Shown here: in pieces, positions 48,205-61,199 of the stretch
Layout: every line of letters starts with the position of its first letter
Position numbering within the stretch: the stretch's first letter is position 1
Assembly (NCBI GenBank): GCA_011800805.1
Contig: MPNW01000157.1
Coordinates: 78,754-142,753 of the forward strand
Origin: Hirudo medicinalis
Taxonomy: Eukaryota; Annelida; Clitellata; Hirudinida; Hirudinidae
Direction of reading: 5' to 3'
DNA length: 64,000 bases
Notes under the pieces: generated by a model
The model's database searches: none
Told to the model about the DNA's origin: nothing
Seen by the model: the letters and a program-made list of their open reading frames with translations, nothing else
Made by a program: the position numbers and the translations under genes

Positions 48205-49586
48205 TTAAGCCATCATCCTCAATCCACCATCCAATCTGATTGTTTCACCATTCAGCATGGGATTCTCAATAATTGACTGTGCAAGATGTGCAAATTCATC
48301 CACTTCACCCAATCGTGATGGGAACGGCACAGTGGTTGAGAGGAAGTTTTTAACTTTGTCTGGGAGATCGGCTAGAAGTGGAGTGTTGAAGAGCCCTGGA
48401 TTCAAACCAAATTGGTAGTTTTAAATGATGAATGCGATAAAATTTACAATATTATATCAATACAAATACTAATTACATTCATAATATTTTTCATGCTCTA
48501 ATAATTCCAATAAGTAATACAAATAATGTAAAATTAGATGGAACATAAGATAATATATTAATAAACATAACGGCAATCAAGCAAACCTGGAGCAATGGTA
48601 ACAACCCGAATGCCACTAATTGCAAGATCTCTTGTAATGGGTAGGGTCATGCCCACAATAGCTGCTTTACTGGCAGCATAAGCAGCTTGTCCTCTCTGTC
48701 CATCAAAAGCAGCAATACTGGCAGTGTTTATGATGACTCCCTTTTCACCATCCTCTGTCGGCTTGTTCCTTGCCATCATTTGACTTGCCTGACATATTAC
48801 GTTGAATGTACCTCCCGTGTTAACCTGACAACAAGTTCGTGGTTATCATATCCTTAACAGAGTAATAGCTCAAATTGTACTTACGGTCAAAATTCTCATG
48901 AAGTCTTCCAAGGAATGGATGCGATTTTTGTTATGATTATAAACAACAGCAGCTATGCCCAGCCCTGCACAATTGACTGCCACGTTTAGGCAACCGAACT
49001 TAGATTTTGTTACTTCAAGAGCATTTTTGACATCTTCAACAGATGTAACCTAAAATGGCAATAAGTTCACAGAAAAATTAAATTTTTATGCAGCAGGAAT
49101 GCTAATTGTGACCAACTTAGCCTTAATAACATTTATAAAATTTGTTAGGCACAGATTGCAATTCTAAATAAATTACAAAGTTGATATACTGACATCAGTT
49201 GGTACAAAGACAACATTCTGTCCAAGCTTTTCTTCGAGTTCTTTACCATTTGATTTTGGCAAATCGCAAATAACAACTTTCGCACCCTCTCTGACGAAAC
49301 GTTCCACGGTACCACGACCCAAGCCAGAAGCTCCACCAGTAACAAGTGTCACCAGACCCTTTCAACATAAAACATGGCGTGATATAACATGAAATGAAGA
49401 AACGTCAAGCATTTATGGGCTGTCTGCGACACGTGAAACTTTTGAGGTTTTATTTGAAATTTTTATTATATTATCTATTATAGTCAACAACACTTCAAAA
49501 TATTAAATCTGCATAACAGTAAATCAAGAATACAAAAAATATCCTTTAGCAGACTTTCCAACCTTCAATTTGGAGACTTGCGCCAT
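48205..49586 (-). CDS. HSD17B10: 3-hydroxyacyl-CoA dehydrogenase type 2, mitochondrial SDR
   Basis: Five exons, 49563-49586, 49194-49358, 48885-49049, 48587-48824 and 48205-48395, give 260 codons plus stop, the usual size for the family (about 260). It is a short-chain dehydrogenase: TGGASGLG (residues 15-22) binds NAD, NCAG follows the fourth strand, and the catalytic residues are S154, Y167 and K171 ([15 protein letters not shown]). The C-terminal part [20 protein letters not shown] and [18 protein letters not shown] is specific to type-2 hydroxyacyl-CoA dehydrogenase. The enzyme oxidises 3-hydroxyacyl-CoA in isoleucine and fatty-acid breakdown and, in animals, is also a subunit of mitochondrial RNase P. 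There is no long targeting peptide, as in other members (MAQVSKLKG). SMN lies upstream on the same strand. Confidence 0.95.
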
Positions 49587-50404
49587 GTTAAGTAACTAAA
49601 CCCTGGACGATAAATAAAAAAACGAGTCAACCATAGATCTTTTAAAATGATAGGAAATATTTGTGGAAAATAAAATATGAATTTTTTTAAATAGTAATTA
49701 GTTAGGGTCGATTCTGTTTAATCATATTCAAAGTGACTGCTAAAATCGTTATAGGTTGCAATAATTTCAACTGCATATCTCGTTCTGGTTAATTTATTCT
49801 TTCAAAATTCGAACATTCAGTCAAGTTTGGCTGCCTCTGTTGCATACATTAAAATTGGAATGTCATTGAAAGACTGACACTCAATCAAGGTGATGGGAGT
49901 GCATCAATCGCAACACAAATCGCTTACTTCATTCTTATTTGCCACATATTTCCATTCGAGAGATTTTATCTCTCTTTCCAAAACAAAAGCATTGAATGCA
50001 AAAGCATGTTACAGCTTCTCTAACTCCCTTTAATAGTCCACCAGCTTCTAACGCTTCCTAAGGGCAAGACCAGCGTGAATGGTTAAGCCTCGCTATTTGG
50101 TTTGCTTGCTAACGGTCAGCTGAAGTCATTAAAGGTTTCCTCCTTCATAATAATGTTTCATCATTGAAAGATTCACCACTACTCGCCTAATAACCAAAAG
50201 CCTTGCATGGAAAAACTCAAGCTTAAAGAATTTTCATTGCTTAATTACTTAGAACAACCCAAACATTTTCAGTATTTTTCACCCTCAAAATTCAATATTA
50301 TATGTTTACTACCAGTTTAAGTGAGACACGTATATTATAGGGTTGACATCCTATTAATTGTAACTTCTTGGTTCATTTTGGTGAAGAGAAATAACTTCAC
50401 AACT
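49587..50404. other. Spacer between SMN and HSD17B10
   Basis: It holds the promoter of HSD17B10 and the 3' end of SMN, both on the minus strand. No other feature is visible. Confidence 0.4.
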
Positions 50405-51432
50405 TTACATTTTCTTTGATGCAGTTTGAAGACCCTTGTAGTAACCTGTGTAATAGCCACTCATATACCAAGATATGAGCATGCCATGGAGAGCTTCTGT
50501 TTCATTTGTTATTGAGGAGAGATCAGGTAGTGGTGGAGGGGGGACTTGTGGAAGATGGTGATTGAGAGAAGAGTTGTTGTGACTGGACAAGGAAGAGTTT
50601 CTTGATCTGCGACTGAAGCATCTTTCTTCCAAAGAGACATCATTGGCATCCAATTGGCCATTTGAATGACAATTAAGATTGACAGGAGGATTGTTGCTTT
50701 CAACAGTTTGCAAATCATCCCATCTCTGATCCTCCTCATTGTCATAGTAACTGTATTTGACCCTGCACAATTCCTGGGAATAATCAATTGAAAGAATGGT
50801 GGCCTCATAAGGGAGTCCATCTTCACTGAACTTTGCCATGCATTTATCTCCAATATTCCACTGGCACTTAGTCAAATCTTTGTTATTCAGAGTTTTCTTT
50901 TTTAATTTCTTTCCCTTCTTTCTGTCATGCTGAGATGCTTCTGATGTAGAGCCATCTTGTATCTTCTCCTATATAAATTAAAGTTACAGTATGAATTTCA
51001 TTAATGTCAAATATAAAAACCAACCTTAAAAGACTTCACAGCTTCATCATAGGCTTTTATAAGGGCCCTGTCATCCCAATCAGAATTTGATCCTAACTAA
51101 AAAATTAACCCTTACAATTTTTGGAATGTTATTTTAAACTATAATAATGTTTCTAAGAACAAACAATAGTTGTGACAGTAAAGCGAAAATGAGAAAACAA
51201 TTTCAAAATATGAAAATTCCTAATGTCATCAACCTGCATAGCAATGCACAATGACAAACGTCACTACGAAGTTTATGATGTAAATATTGGATGCTTATAA
51301 ACCTTATCACCATAACTTGTTTATTACCATTGTTTAAGGCGAACATAATTAAACTTATATTTAATATTTTGTTGCCCTCGTTTTTGACTTAGTTCTTACC
51401 TTTCCTTTGTGATATATAGTTTTGTCGGCCAT
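50405..51432 (-). CDS. SMN1: Survival motor neuron protein
   Basis: Three exons, 51400-51432, 51025-51096 and 50405-50968, give 222 codons plus stop. The N-terminus carries the Gemin2-binding segment (SDWDDRALIKAYDEAVKSFK). A lysine-rich run (KKGKKLKKK) precedes the Tudor domain at about residues 72-125 (CQWNIGDKCMAKFSEDGLPY, EATILSIDYSQELCRVKY), which reads symmetric dimethylarginine on Sm proteins. A short proline run (PQVPPPPLPD) follows. The protein ends with the YG box (MLISWYMSGYYTGYYKGLQ), the oligomerisation helix with spaced Y and G residues. SMN is the core of the complex that loads Sm rings on snRNAs. The protein is shorter than the vertebrate one (about 290), mostly in the proline-rich part. 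Confidence 0.95.
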
Positions 51433-52261
51433 GTGGAACTATGCAGTGAATTTAAACTTATTCTCGATAAATGAAAAAACAAAACACAATTCTATTGGGC
51501 TCGGGTACAAAGATATGAATTTATGAACTGCATCATAAATAAAAAAACTTTATTTCTTTTATTTCATTACATCTTAGTTATTATTTAAATCACGATAAAT
51601 ATTTAACCTTTAATTATCTATATTAAATAAAGAGTGGTTGAAGCCTGGGTCGCCTTCTTAACCACTTTAAAGTAAAGATTATAAAACGTGAATTATTGGA
51701 CTGTGTTGCTTTTTAGGCACTTAAAAAACTGACAATACAATTACAGTTACTGAATATATTATCTGTTAGACACTTGACTTTCAAACACCTGAATCATTGC
51801 TTAATGCTGTCTATATTCCAGCATTTTTAAAGAATTTGACAAGTTCCAACTTTTCCAAGTTGATTTTCCGTATTCTAACTATCGAAAGTCTTTAAAGTTG
51901 GAAGAAGTTGGGAATTTGGTGCGGTATTATTTTCAATATCCTTAAGGATAAGGCCTGAAATGTCAAGTCATCAAAGAGCTGGAAATCTCTGCCACACATA
52001 TGTAACTAAATATCTCATTAGCAATATCTCTGTATTGTTGGGAATTTGATACATACATTGAATGAATAATCCATACAGAATCAATGATAACCATTAAATG
52101 CTTAATGCAGAAATAAATCCTAATCTTACCTAATTATTACAAAATTTATATTTACTTAAAGTTATAATAAAGATTGGGTAATAATAAATAAAATTAAATA
52201 ACATTTCAGCACATCACTTATGTGACAAAACATAGCTACTTCCTCAAGAATATTAAGTATG

Positions 52262-52790
52262 GAAATCATCAGGGGCAGAGTCCCAGCCTACGACAACATT
52301 TTTACGACAATTCTTAGCCCATATAACGGGCAATGTTCAGAAGATGGGTAAACGTAGGGTAATAACCGACAGGGACACCCGCCTGATCAAACGGGTGTGG
52401 CCCACCCCCCGAGAACGTAAGGAGTTTGGGCCGAAACGTTCGGTGACGGGAGCACTCCTCTGATGATTCCCTGTCGGTACGCTCCGTGGTAGGAGTTTCT
52501 AAGTACTTCTAAGTACTTCACCGAGGCATTGTCCATTTGGCACTCGGGAATAGACCGGGTGACAACCGGGAAAAACTAGCAAGTGGCCGGCAGGGACGTC
52601 ATTTCATCTTTTGCAAGGAAGACAGACCTCGATCAACAGGGACGAGATAACCATATTACGTTTCATTGTACAAATTTACAAAGCTAGGGAGGGAGAACGG
52701 GAATCGAGGGGGGGGGGGAGTGGGACGTTGCCCCCGTGCCTCCCCTAAAAAATGTCCCTGATGGCTGGGTCTGTGTTTCCGTTTTATTAG
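52262..52790. other. GC-rich island of unknown nature
   Basis: This block of about 500 bases is clearly richer in G and C than the flanks, with a run of ten or more G near 52710 and the direct repeat TAAGTACTTC-TAAGTACTTC near 52500. CAGGGACG or a close variant occurs at 52590 and 52639, and GTCCCTG or CCCTGTCGG elsewhere. No open frame of note. It may be an insertion from an unidentified mobile element or retroelement leader, or foreign sequence. Confidence 0.5.
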
Positions 52791-53688
52791 AACACAACAA
52801 ATAAAATATTAGCCACATTAATAGAAAAGAAGCATCATACTTATGAAACATTCGTCAAGCAAATGTTTTCCCGTTCCAATTAACAAGTTGCTAAGTTTTT
52901 GAAAACCCTATTTTCTGCATTCAAGCATTTCATAGATTTTACGTAAAAAGTTAAATTGATAAAATATTACAATTTGTTTTGGGGTGTCGTCCGTAGATGC
53001 TGTCTTAGATGGTATCTTGTCTAAGGAGGATGAAACAAATTTTTGACGTTACATTACACTTGGGAAATTAAGTTTAAAAAGGTCGACAAGCTCTTTTAAA
53101 GCTTTCTTGAAGGGGAGTTAAGTGGAAATTTCAACCGACAAGCAATAATAGATGAGTCGCAATAAGTCATGATTTCTCAAGTCTTTATACGTGAATCTTT
53201 TGTCGTTTGTGTTCCTTGTGAGACCAGCCAATTAACTAGTTAGTAACATCAAACTAGCGTTGTGATAATCGCTGCTACTCACGACAATTTAAACACCTAT
53301 TACATCAAAAAGAAAACTGCCACAAGTGAAAGTAAAAACTCATGAATTAATGATTCTTCACGAAAGTTTTCAAGGTATTTTCCCCAAATGGTTCTAAAAT
53401 TGACAGGTGACCTTCTTTATAAAATTAGTTATCAGTCTCTGGGGGTTGGGGACAAATGGCATTCCTACCTTTCTGTTTTTATCAATAAGCAAAAAAGTCT
53501 TTCGATAGCCTTTGAGGACCTGGAAGACCGGGTTTAAAATGCACTTTAGGAGATGGGATGAGGAAATATTACCTTGTGGTGATTTCTGACAGTCCAATAT
53601 TTGCAAATTTGCAAGATTACAGATGTAGTTAGGCATTATTTTGTATTATTGCATATATATCAGAGAATGCAATAAACATTCCATTATA

Positions 53689-53790
53689 GGGCCGCCGGCA
53701 GAAATTTCGGGCTCCTATGTGATGTTAATTTGTAATGGAAAAACGAAAAAGGTCATTACTGTAATATTTAAAAATCGGCGGCCCTGACTC
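53689..53790. mobile_element. Small inverted-repeat element (hAT-like ends), second copy
   Basis: It begins AGGGCCGCC and ends GGCGGCCCT. The left 90 bases match the inner end of the element at 30813-30955 on its minus strand, including GCAGAAATTTCGGG and AATTTGTAATGGAAAA. Confidence 0.55.
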
Positions 53791-54334
53791 CATTCGTCGA
53801 TTTTATTACATTTCATGCGTTACCAATTCTGATTGCTAAAGTGTTTTTTTGCTGGGCTGTGATATGCAGATAGTGTTGACATATAAAGAGTGTTTGCGAT
53901 AAAAACACCAACTATATTATTATTATATAATTTGAGCCCGTAAATCGATTATTATGGATAGCCAACTGCAGCCATGCTGACCAGATATTCCAAACAAGTT
54001 ATTTTGTTTCCATGACATATTATTTTTTAATTTAACAAAAATAATTATAATTCAATTTTTATATTTTCAATTTGATCTTAATTTTATTTTGATGGACAAA
54101 CCTTTGGCTGTTAAGCCTGAATTCCTGCTAAAAATGAAATTATTTAATATTATAATAATTCCATATTTATTATGCGGGCTCCCATGTTATCGAACAAACA
54201 ATTTTAAAGCGCTTCCCAACGACGTTTAAGTCAGTTCAAGATGTTCTGCCAATACTTACCTTATTTGTTTATGTCGGAATTTAACTTTGAATTGTCATTC
54301 ATTGTCATTTATATACATTCTGACCGTATAATAC

Positions 54335-54335
54335 A

Positions 54336-54381
<46 letters not shown>
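54335..54381. repeat. AAT microsatellite
   Basis: About fifteen uninterrupted AAT triplets. Confidence 0.97.
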
Positions 54382-55449
54382 TAAATATCATGTTGATATA
54401 ATAATGTTAATGATATGAATATCATTATTATATTTACTTCTTTGATGATGATATACAATATCACCTTTTATCAATTCCTGAATTTAATATTAAATTTAAT
54501 TTAGTAACTTTAAATAACAAGATAATATTGGTTACAATGATTAATAATAAAATAAATAATAAAGTAAAATAAATCGTCAAATGGACTCTTCATTTAAAGG
54601 CTGACTATTAAAAGTTTGCAATTATCGCTCACAACATTAAGAACAATTATGAAGTTAGAAATGTGTTTAATTATCAAACCTTGACAACAATCAGTCACTC
54701 ACTTTTTACCTACAGACAATCATCACTTTGAAATTTTGTGACAAAATATGTAAGTGTTTTTTTTTTATTTTTGTGAAATTTCCAGACGAAAGAAAAATAT
54801 TAAAAGGAAATGTCCGAATAACAATATGAATTTATATATTCAACTATTCTTTAATAAATGGAATAGTATATCCCTTAGGTGTGTTGCAACTCGCCCACTG
54901 ATATATAATCTAGTGATAGTACAATATATTGTCTTATCTAAAATAGAAAAATCACTTTTAAACATTCTCTGAACCAATAGCGAGAATAAAATGTCGCGTA
55001 AAATTTGGGGAAGTTAACAATTGTTTCAGTAATGTTCACCCGCACAATGGACATGCGAATGCATCAAGGCTTCAGGAAATGTTTTGTGGAAGGTACATAA
55101 TTTCCTGCAATTGCAAACGTAAATTTAGAATGAGTGTTAAAATATGAGTAACAAAGATTACACAACCTTCACGTGTTCTCTACCTTGATTGGACGAAACA
55201 GATGCTCACCTTGCTGGATTATAAATAAGAAAGGAGACAACGGTTGGATTCGGAGAGGATTTTAACATCATTAAAATATTTCACAAAGATATTAGAATTG
55301 ATAACATTTCTGAATATTTACCGTAAAAGCAACAAATAACATGTTTTGAAGGACTCATTTGGTTTTGAAAGAAAATCTTAAATTTTTGCGACAAAGCATC
55401 TCAGATTAGCGCTCACACAAAGATCTTATATTACATTATCATCGTTACT

Positions 55450-58400
55450 ATGAGAGTTTCAACTTTTTACCTTTTGATGTTGCTGGGATTTCACGGGATG
55501 ATAAACTGTCATTATACCAACGAATGGGCTGTCAAGATGAATTGTGGAGCAAAAGAAGCGGCCAGACTCGCCAGGAGACACGGATTTCAATATGTAGACG
55601 AGGTACTTTGTGAGTTCTTGTGACAAATAAGCCATTATCAAATTTAGAGCTGCTGTTGTAGTAATAGTCAACATATTATTAATAATCAAATTCTGATTAG
55701 TTACTGTAAGGAATTTGTGTTGCATTGAAACACCTTATTCATTGGTATCAAGTGACTATGACTGACAATATAAATTGAGTGATGGTTTACATTATTGCAA
55801 GTTGATGAAGTTTATTGGTCAACAATATGCATCATAACATTAAAATCCATCAACTTATTAAATTTGAAATGAAGCATATAAAGTGTTTCATAATAATAAA
55901 TCAAACAATAGCTAATAATACAATCTAACATACATTTTTGATCCATTTGACAATTCTGGACTGGCAATTTCATTCAAAACAATTATAATTTAATCTATTG
56001 ATTAACAAATCACATGAACAAATCCTTTCAAAGTTCCAAATTTTTGTTTTAGCTCTTTGAAGGGATCCATTTGTTAAAAAACAGCAGAGTTTCCAGAAGA
56101 TCTTTAGAGAGAAGTGATGTGCATCACAACTTATTGGCAGGAAATTCACAGGTCCTTTTTGCCGTTTTGTCAATACTTTTTGTCGCTGTGGCGAGGTATT
56201 TTTTAGCGGCACTTGTCACTCGATGCGGTGATGATGATGATGATGTTTGACATTTTATTGACAAGAGATTACAAAAACTTGCTTCATGTTGACTGACCTT
56301 CAAGAAATATTTTTGAAATAAGTTAGTAAGTTTATATAGTCTAAGAGATCATCATTCTCTTGCATCAATGCAAATGATGTGATATATTAATATATGTTAA
56401 TTTATGTAAATTATTGAATCCAGGTGGAATGGGTGGAGCAGCAGAAGGTGAAAATTCGAGTCAAAAGAGATTTTTTCAAAGATCCTGAATGGCCCCAACA
56501 GTGGTATTTGGTAGGATTATTATTCTACCTCAAAAATTCATTTAAAAATCACAAACATGCAATTCATTAACTCTGAGAAGATAATTAACAATTTATCGAC
56601 TTCATTGATTTCTATTTTAAAAAATGAATTAAGGACAAATAATTGTGATTAGTTGCCATTTTTTTAAAAGCAGAATAGAGGAGAGAATGAAGACATGAAT
56701 GTGTTAGAAGCCTACAAACGTTTTGGGATGACTGGTGAAGGAGTTGTGGTCACCATATTGGATGATGGCATTGAAAAGAACCACACTGACCTGAGGGACA
56801 ATTACGTTAGACTTTTTTTTTTTGCCGAATTAATTATTCGAACTATTGAAACGAAGACTTTACACTGCGCAACTTCTTAAGAGGTTTTAAAGTCAACAAC
56901 ATTTAAAATGATTTTAAAGCTGGCTGGAGTTTCATGCAAATGAGGCATTTGTTGCAAGTACATTATAAATATTACATCACAACATGGATGTTTGTTGCTT
57001 ATTTTTTGCTTAATGCCTGGATATTCTCTTTAAGATGCATCAATGAAAAGTCTTCAAATAAGATCTCTTATTTCAATAATAATTCTCCAGATGGATTCTT
57101 GTGACCATTAGATATGAAAATATTTATAATTTATTCTCCAATTATCTTCAGGATCCAAAAGCTAGTTACGACTTCAACGATTCTGATGATGATCCACAAC
57201 CAAGATATGACTTCACCGATTTCAATAGGTCAATATTTTAATTTGCAATAACGAATAATTACACAATAAACCAAACATTTAATATTAACTAAACATTTAA
57301 CATGTTAAACACAAATTTATATAAAAAGTAATCAATACAATAATATTAAATCAACCAGGCATGGAACCAGGTGTGCAGGAGAAGTGGCTGCAGTTGCAAA
57401 CAATGACAAATGCGGAGTTGGTGTTGCTTATAAAGCGAAGATTGGTGGTGAGTTTTGTATTTGTTAATGATTAAATAATATAATAATATCTATAATTAAT
57501 TTACTTTTTATTCAAATTCTATTCACATCCATCAAATTGATGCTTGTCATTAGTTTTAAAGCTTTAAATTCAAAATAGAATGTTTATGTATTTAATTATT
57601 GAGGCAAACCAAAACTTAAATAACTGAAAGATTAAGAAACAACTAATTTATCCAGGGATAAGAATGCTCGATGGAGATGTTACCGATTCATTGGAGGCTC
57701 GTTCCATCTCCTTCAACAACGACCACGTCGACATCTACAGTGCTTCCTGGGGTCCGACCGATGACGGCAAAACACTCGATGGCCCCGGCAAATTGGCTGT
57801 TATGGCTTTTGAGAAGGCAATTCGTGAAGTAGGTTGAGACTATACTGTAAGTGTTAAATGAGTTTTCATGAATTTATAAAAATCATCCAAGGATTGGCTG
57901 TTAATGGCATAAAACATTAATTTAAGTTGCATCCAAGTGAAGTCATTATCTTATTTTTGTGCATGATTATATTCTTGTTGTTAAAATATTTGAGACCCAA
58001 AGACTAAGTGTAAATAAGTTCTACTACTATTCCTGCTTAATAAGGTTCTGGGCAATTAAGGTCATTTAGTTCAATGATATATATATATATAAAATATATG
58101 TTGTAAAATCAATTTACAATGGAAAGTACATTAGTTCCCTCAAATGAAACTTCTTGGTGAAATTTTTTCAACAAAAATGAACTAAATTTAAACTACTGTG
58201 GTGTCAGGTAAGGTTGCACTGAGTAACATTTACACAGGGTGGTGTTTGTTTGTTGGTCATCGATCAGTCAAATATTTGCATGTTTATCTTTGCATCAATT
58301 TGATTTTTATTGGTCTTAAGGCTGGTACTACCAAGCTTCAATGGAGGGTGGATGAATGTACGTTTGTTGATTATTTTCAATGCAGGGAAGAAGAGGACTG

Positions 58401-60588
58401 GGTTCTATTTTTGTATGGGCATCTGGAAATGGAGGCAGAGAAAATGACAACTGCAACTGTGATGGTTATGCAAGCCTCATTTACACCATCTCCATCAGCA
58501 GTGCATCTGAGAATGGACTCAGCCCATACTATTCTGAGAAGTGCTCTTCAACCTTAGCTACAACATATAGCAGTGGATTTTCAAGAGATAGACAGATTGT
58601 GAGAAACTGTTTTTAAACGTTTTTCTTGATTGCTAATGGAATGGTGGCTTTCATTATTAATTTGAGAAAGATTCAAGAATCAAATTTTAAAATAATTTCT
58701 TTGCCTGAATCTGTCAATGACTGCTTAAAATTATGTAAATTGAGATCTTTTTTTTTATTTGACATCTGAGCATTATAGCACAACAACATAAGGCTCAGGC
58801 TTAAGGAAGCACAAACTTCTGCTGTCAGCTTGATTCCACTTAAATTATTATTCAAAATTAGAAATAAGTTGCCTGGATGCTGTTAAGTAAAGCTTCCGAC
58901 ATGGAAAGATTGAAGGTGAAAAGCAATTATAAAAAAAAAATTAATAAATTCTTAAAATAATCTGCATGAAGGTAACCACAGACCTCCATAATTTGTGCAC
59001 TTCAACACACTCAGGAACTTCTGCAAGTGCTCCCTTGGCTGCTGGAGTTATAGCCCTCGCACTGCAAGCCAAGTAAGTTCAGTGTATTGTGGATTTTTAA
59101 ATTTGCATGGATTGTCATGGACCACTTGTCATTCTAGCTCACACCTCACATGGAGAGACGTACAACATCTCATCGTAATGACCTCAAAAAAGGCTAACCT
59201 TCAAGAGGGTGATTGGATCATCAATGGAGCTGGAAAACCTGGTTTGACATTCTTTTTAAGCATTTATCAAGACTGATTTGATCTGAATGATTTGAAATTT
59301 ATTTAGTGAGTCACAGGTTTGGATTTGGTATCATGGATGCAGGGAAACTTGTGGAACATGCTAGATTTTGGAAAGGAGTTCCAGATAAAAGAACATGCAC
59401 AGTTTCAGCTGAATTTCAACCAATGTATGTCTCTTGTTCCTAATATGTTTTTCTATGTAATGTTATTAGATTTCTATAAGAATTTTTAGACTTTAATTCC
59501 TCCCACATCAATTGCAATGATGAGGCTGTATTTCTTTACCAGAAATGTATCAGAAGGAAACAAAACTGAAGTGGAGTTGGAGGTGGATGGTTGCCTGGGG
59601 AGTGATGATGAGATAAACTACCTCGAACACGTTCAATCATTTGTGACTTTATCCTCCACCAACAGAGGCAGAACTGAGATTTTTCTCATCTCACCCAATG
59701 GTACAACATCGAATCTGGTCACTGAAAGATATAAGGATATATCCAGTGAGGGTTTCAACAACTGGCCCTTCATGTCCACTCATCACTGGGGTGAAAAACC
59801 TCATGGTAGCTGGAAGCTTATGATTGTTTGTAACCAATGTTCAGGTAACAGTTTTCACAAACTCCAATCTTCTAAAGCAGGATTACTTTCAACATGATTT
59901 AAATGTAGGAACTTTAAGAAACTGGACGTTGGTGTTTCATGGAACCTTAGCTGATCCCACGTCAAATTTAGAAAACCCGAGAACCCTCAAAGACAATGAA
60001 AGCAAGTATCTAATTAATATTTCATATTGGTTCATAAACATGTTGTTCCACAGATCTGCGAGCGTCAAAATATTTGTTAATATGCATATTTTCTGAATGA
60101 AATAACATTTACATAGAAATGTGTGCTGAAGACGAGTACTACCTCAGTGATTCCTGTACCAAGAATTGTCCAATCTTTTACTTTCCATCTCATGGTTTCA
60201 TCAATGTGACTTCAAACACTTACGATTCTTATGAAATTCTCAATGTATCCATGTGCCTTCCGTGCCACCATACCTGTGGTTATTGCTCTGGACCTGAAAG
60301 GTTCGACTGCATTTCTTGCAGTGAATTGAAAATTAGTAAAGACAATCAGTGTTTAGAAGCTGCTAGAGGTGAGCGATCCATTCATGATTTTTTGGACTGG
60401 TTAAATTAATGGGTTTTCTATTTGTAGGAGCTTCATATCCAGATGTTTACATCCTTGGCATAGTATTTGCAGCAGTGACACTCGCATCCATCTTCATCTC
60501 CATATCCATTGCAGGCATTCTAAACTGGCGCAACAATAGGAAATCTATTCTAACTGAGCAGACTAAGCCCCTGCTCAGTGACAGTTGA
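55450..60588 (+). CDS. FURIN: Furin-type proprotein convertase
   Basis: Fifteen exons (55450-55602, 56053-56151, 56424-56510, 56674-56805, 57152-57228, 57359-57447, 57656-57828, 58386-58598, 58972-59072, 59138-59241, 59307-59424, 59543-59844, 59909-60001, 60117-60368, 60428-60588) give exactly 717 codons plus stop. A signal peptide ([20 protein letters not shown]) is followed by a prodomain cleaved after RVKR (residue 99). The subtilisin-like domain keeps D143 ([10 protein letters not shown]), H184 ([15 protein letters not shown]), the oxyanion N285 (WASGNGG) and S358 ([12 protein letters not shown]). A P domain follows ([15 protein letters not shown]), then a short cysteine-rich region ([15 protein letters not shown]) and one membrane helix at about 671-695 with a short tail (KPLLSDS). 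It cuts precursor proteins after basic sites in the trans-Golgi network. Intron 13 has a GC donor. Confidence 0.95.
60002..60003 (+). promoter_or_regulatory. GC-type splice donor in furin
   Basis: Exon 13 must end in phase 1 to join exon 14 ([12 protein letters not shown]). GAAA followed by GCAAGT at 60001/60002 gives this phase and is the classic strong GC donor. The overlapping GT at 60006 would leave phase 2 and break the frame. Using GC the coding length is divisible by three. Confidence 0.75.
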
Positions 60589-61030
60589 TTTTAGTTTATC
60601 TGTCTCATCCATTTTTTTTGTAAATTTATTTTGTTTCACATAATGTTATGATTTATTGTTAACATTACCTTGACTACACCAGCCTCATTCATGACATATC
60701 CACCGTTCTTGAATTTTGAACCGTTCTTTGAATACCACCGTACTTGTATTTTGGTGCCTTGAGTTCTTTCTGCAAATATTTCTTTACATTCCAGTGCATC
60801 TGATTATTTTCTTGATGTTTTAATTTATTTCAGCTTTTTTCAGATTTTTGGGACGTTATTCTGAGATCTTAATGCTTTAATCTGCCTTTTCGACATTATT
60901 CCTGAAATTTGTGCCTTGATAACATTTCCAGTCATCAATCATTTAAAATACCTCCATATGTTCTAAATAAATTCTTTAAAATGATGCATGATAAATTGAT
61001 CTGAATATTTATTGTTTCAATGTGTCAAAT
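60589..61030. other. Furin 3' untranslated region and spacer
   Basis: AATAAA at 60966-60971 is a likely polyadenylation signal for furin. No other feature is seen. Confidence 0.5.
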
Positions 61031-61199
61031 GTCACACAACAGAAAATAAGTTCTCCATGCTTCCCAAATATTGATTAACAATTGTGAATGTCTTCCTCAG
61101 ATGATATGCAAAAATTTTGAGTTCAAAGATGAAAGACTGAGGTGGTGTGAAAATGTTTAATAAATTTAAAAACTCTTTCAGTCTTGTTGAGATTCCATG

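Larger units (their letters stand above)
51433..55449. other. Gene-poor 4-kb spacer before furin
   Basis: The stretch holds a GC-rich island (52262-52790), a small inverted-repeat element (53689-53790) and an AAT microsatellite (54335-54381). The minus-strand frame at 53394-53636 and the plus-strand frame at 54754-54972 show no domain. Confidence 0.5.

Noticed and set aside
1113..54381. Regular repeats as a CRISPR array
   Set aside because: The repeats are simple or head-to-tail tandem without unique spacers, and the window is animal nuclear DNA.
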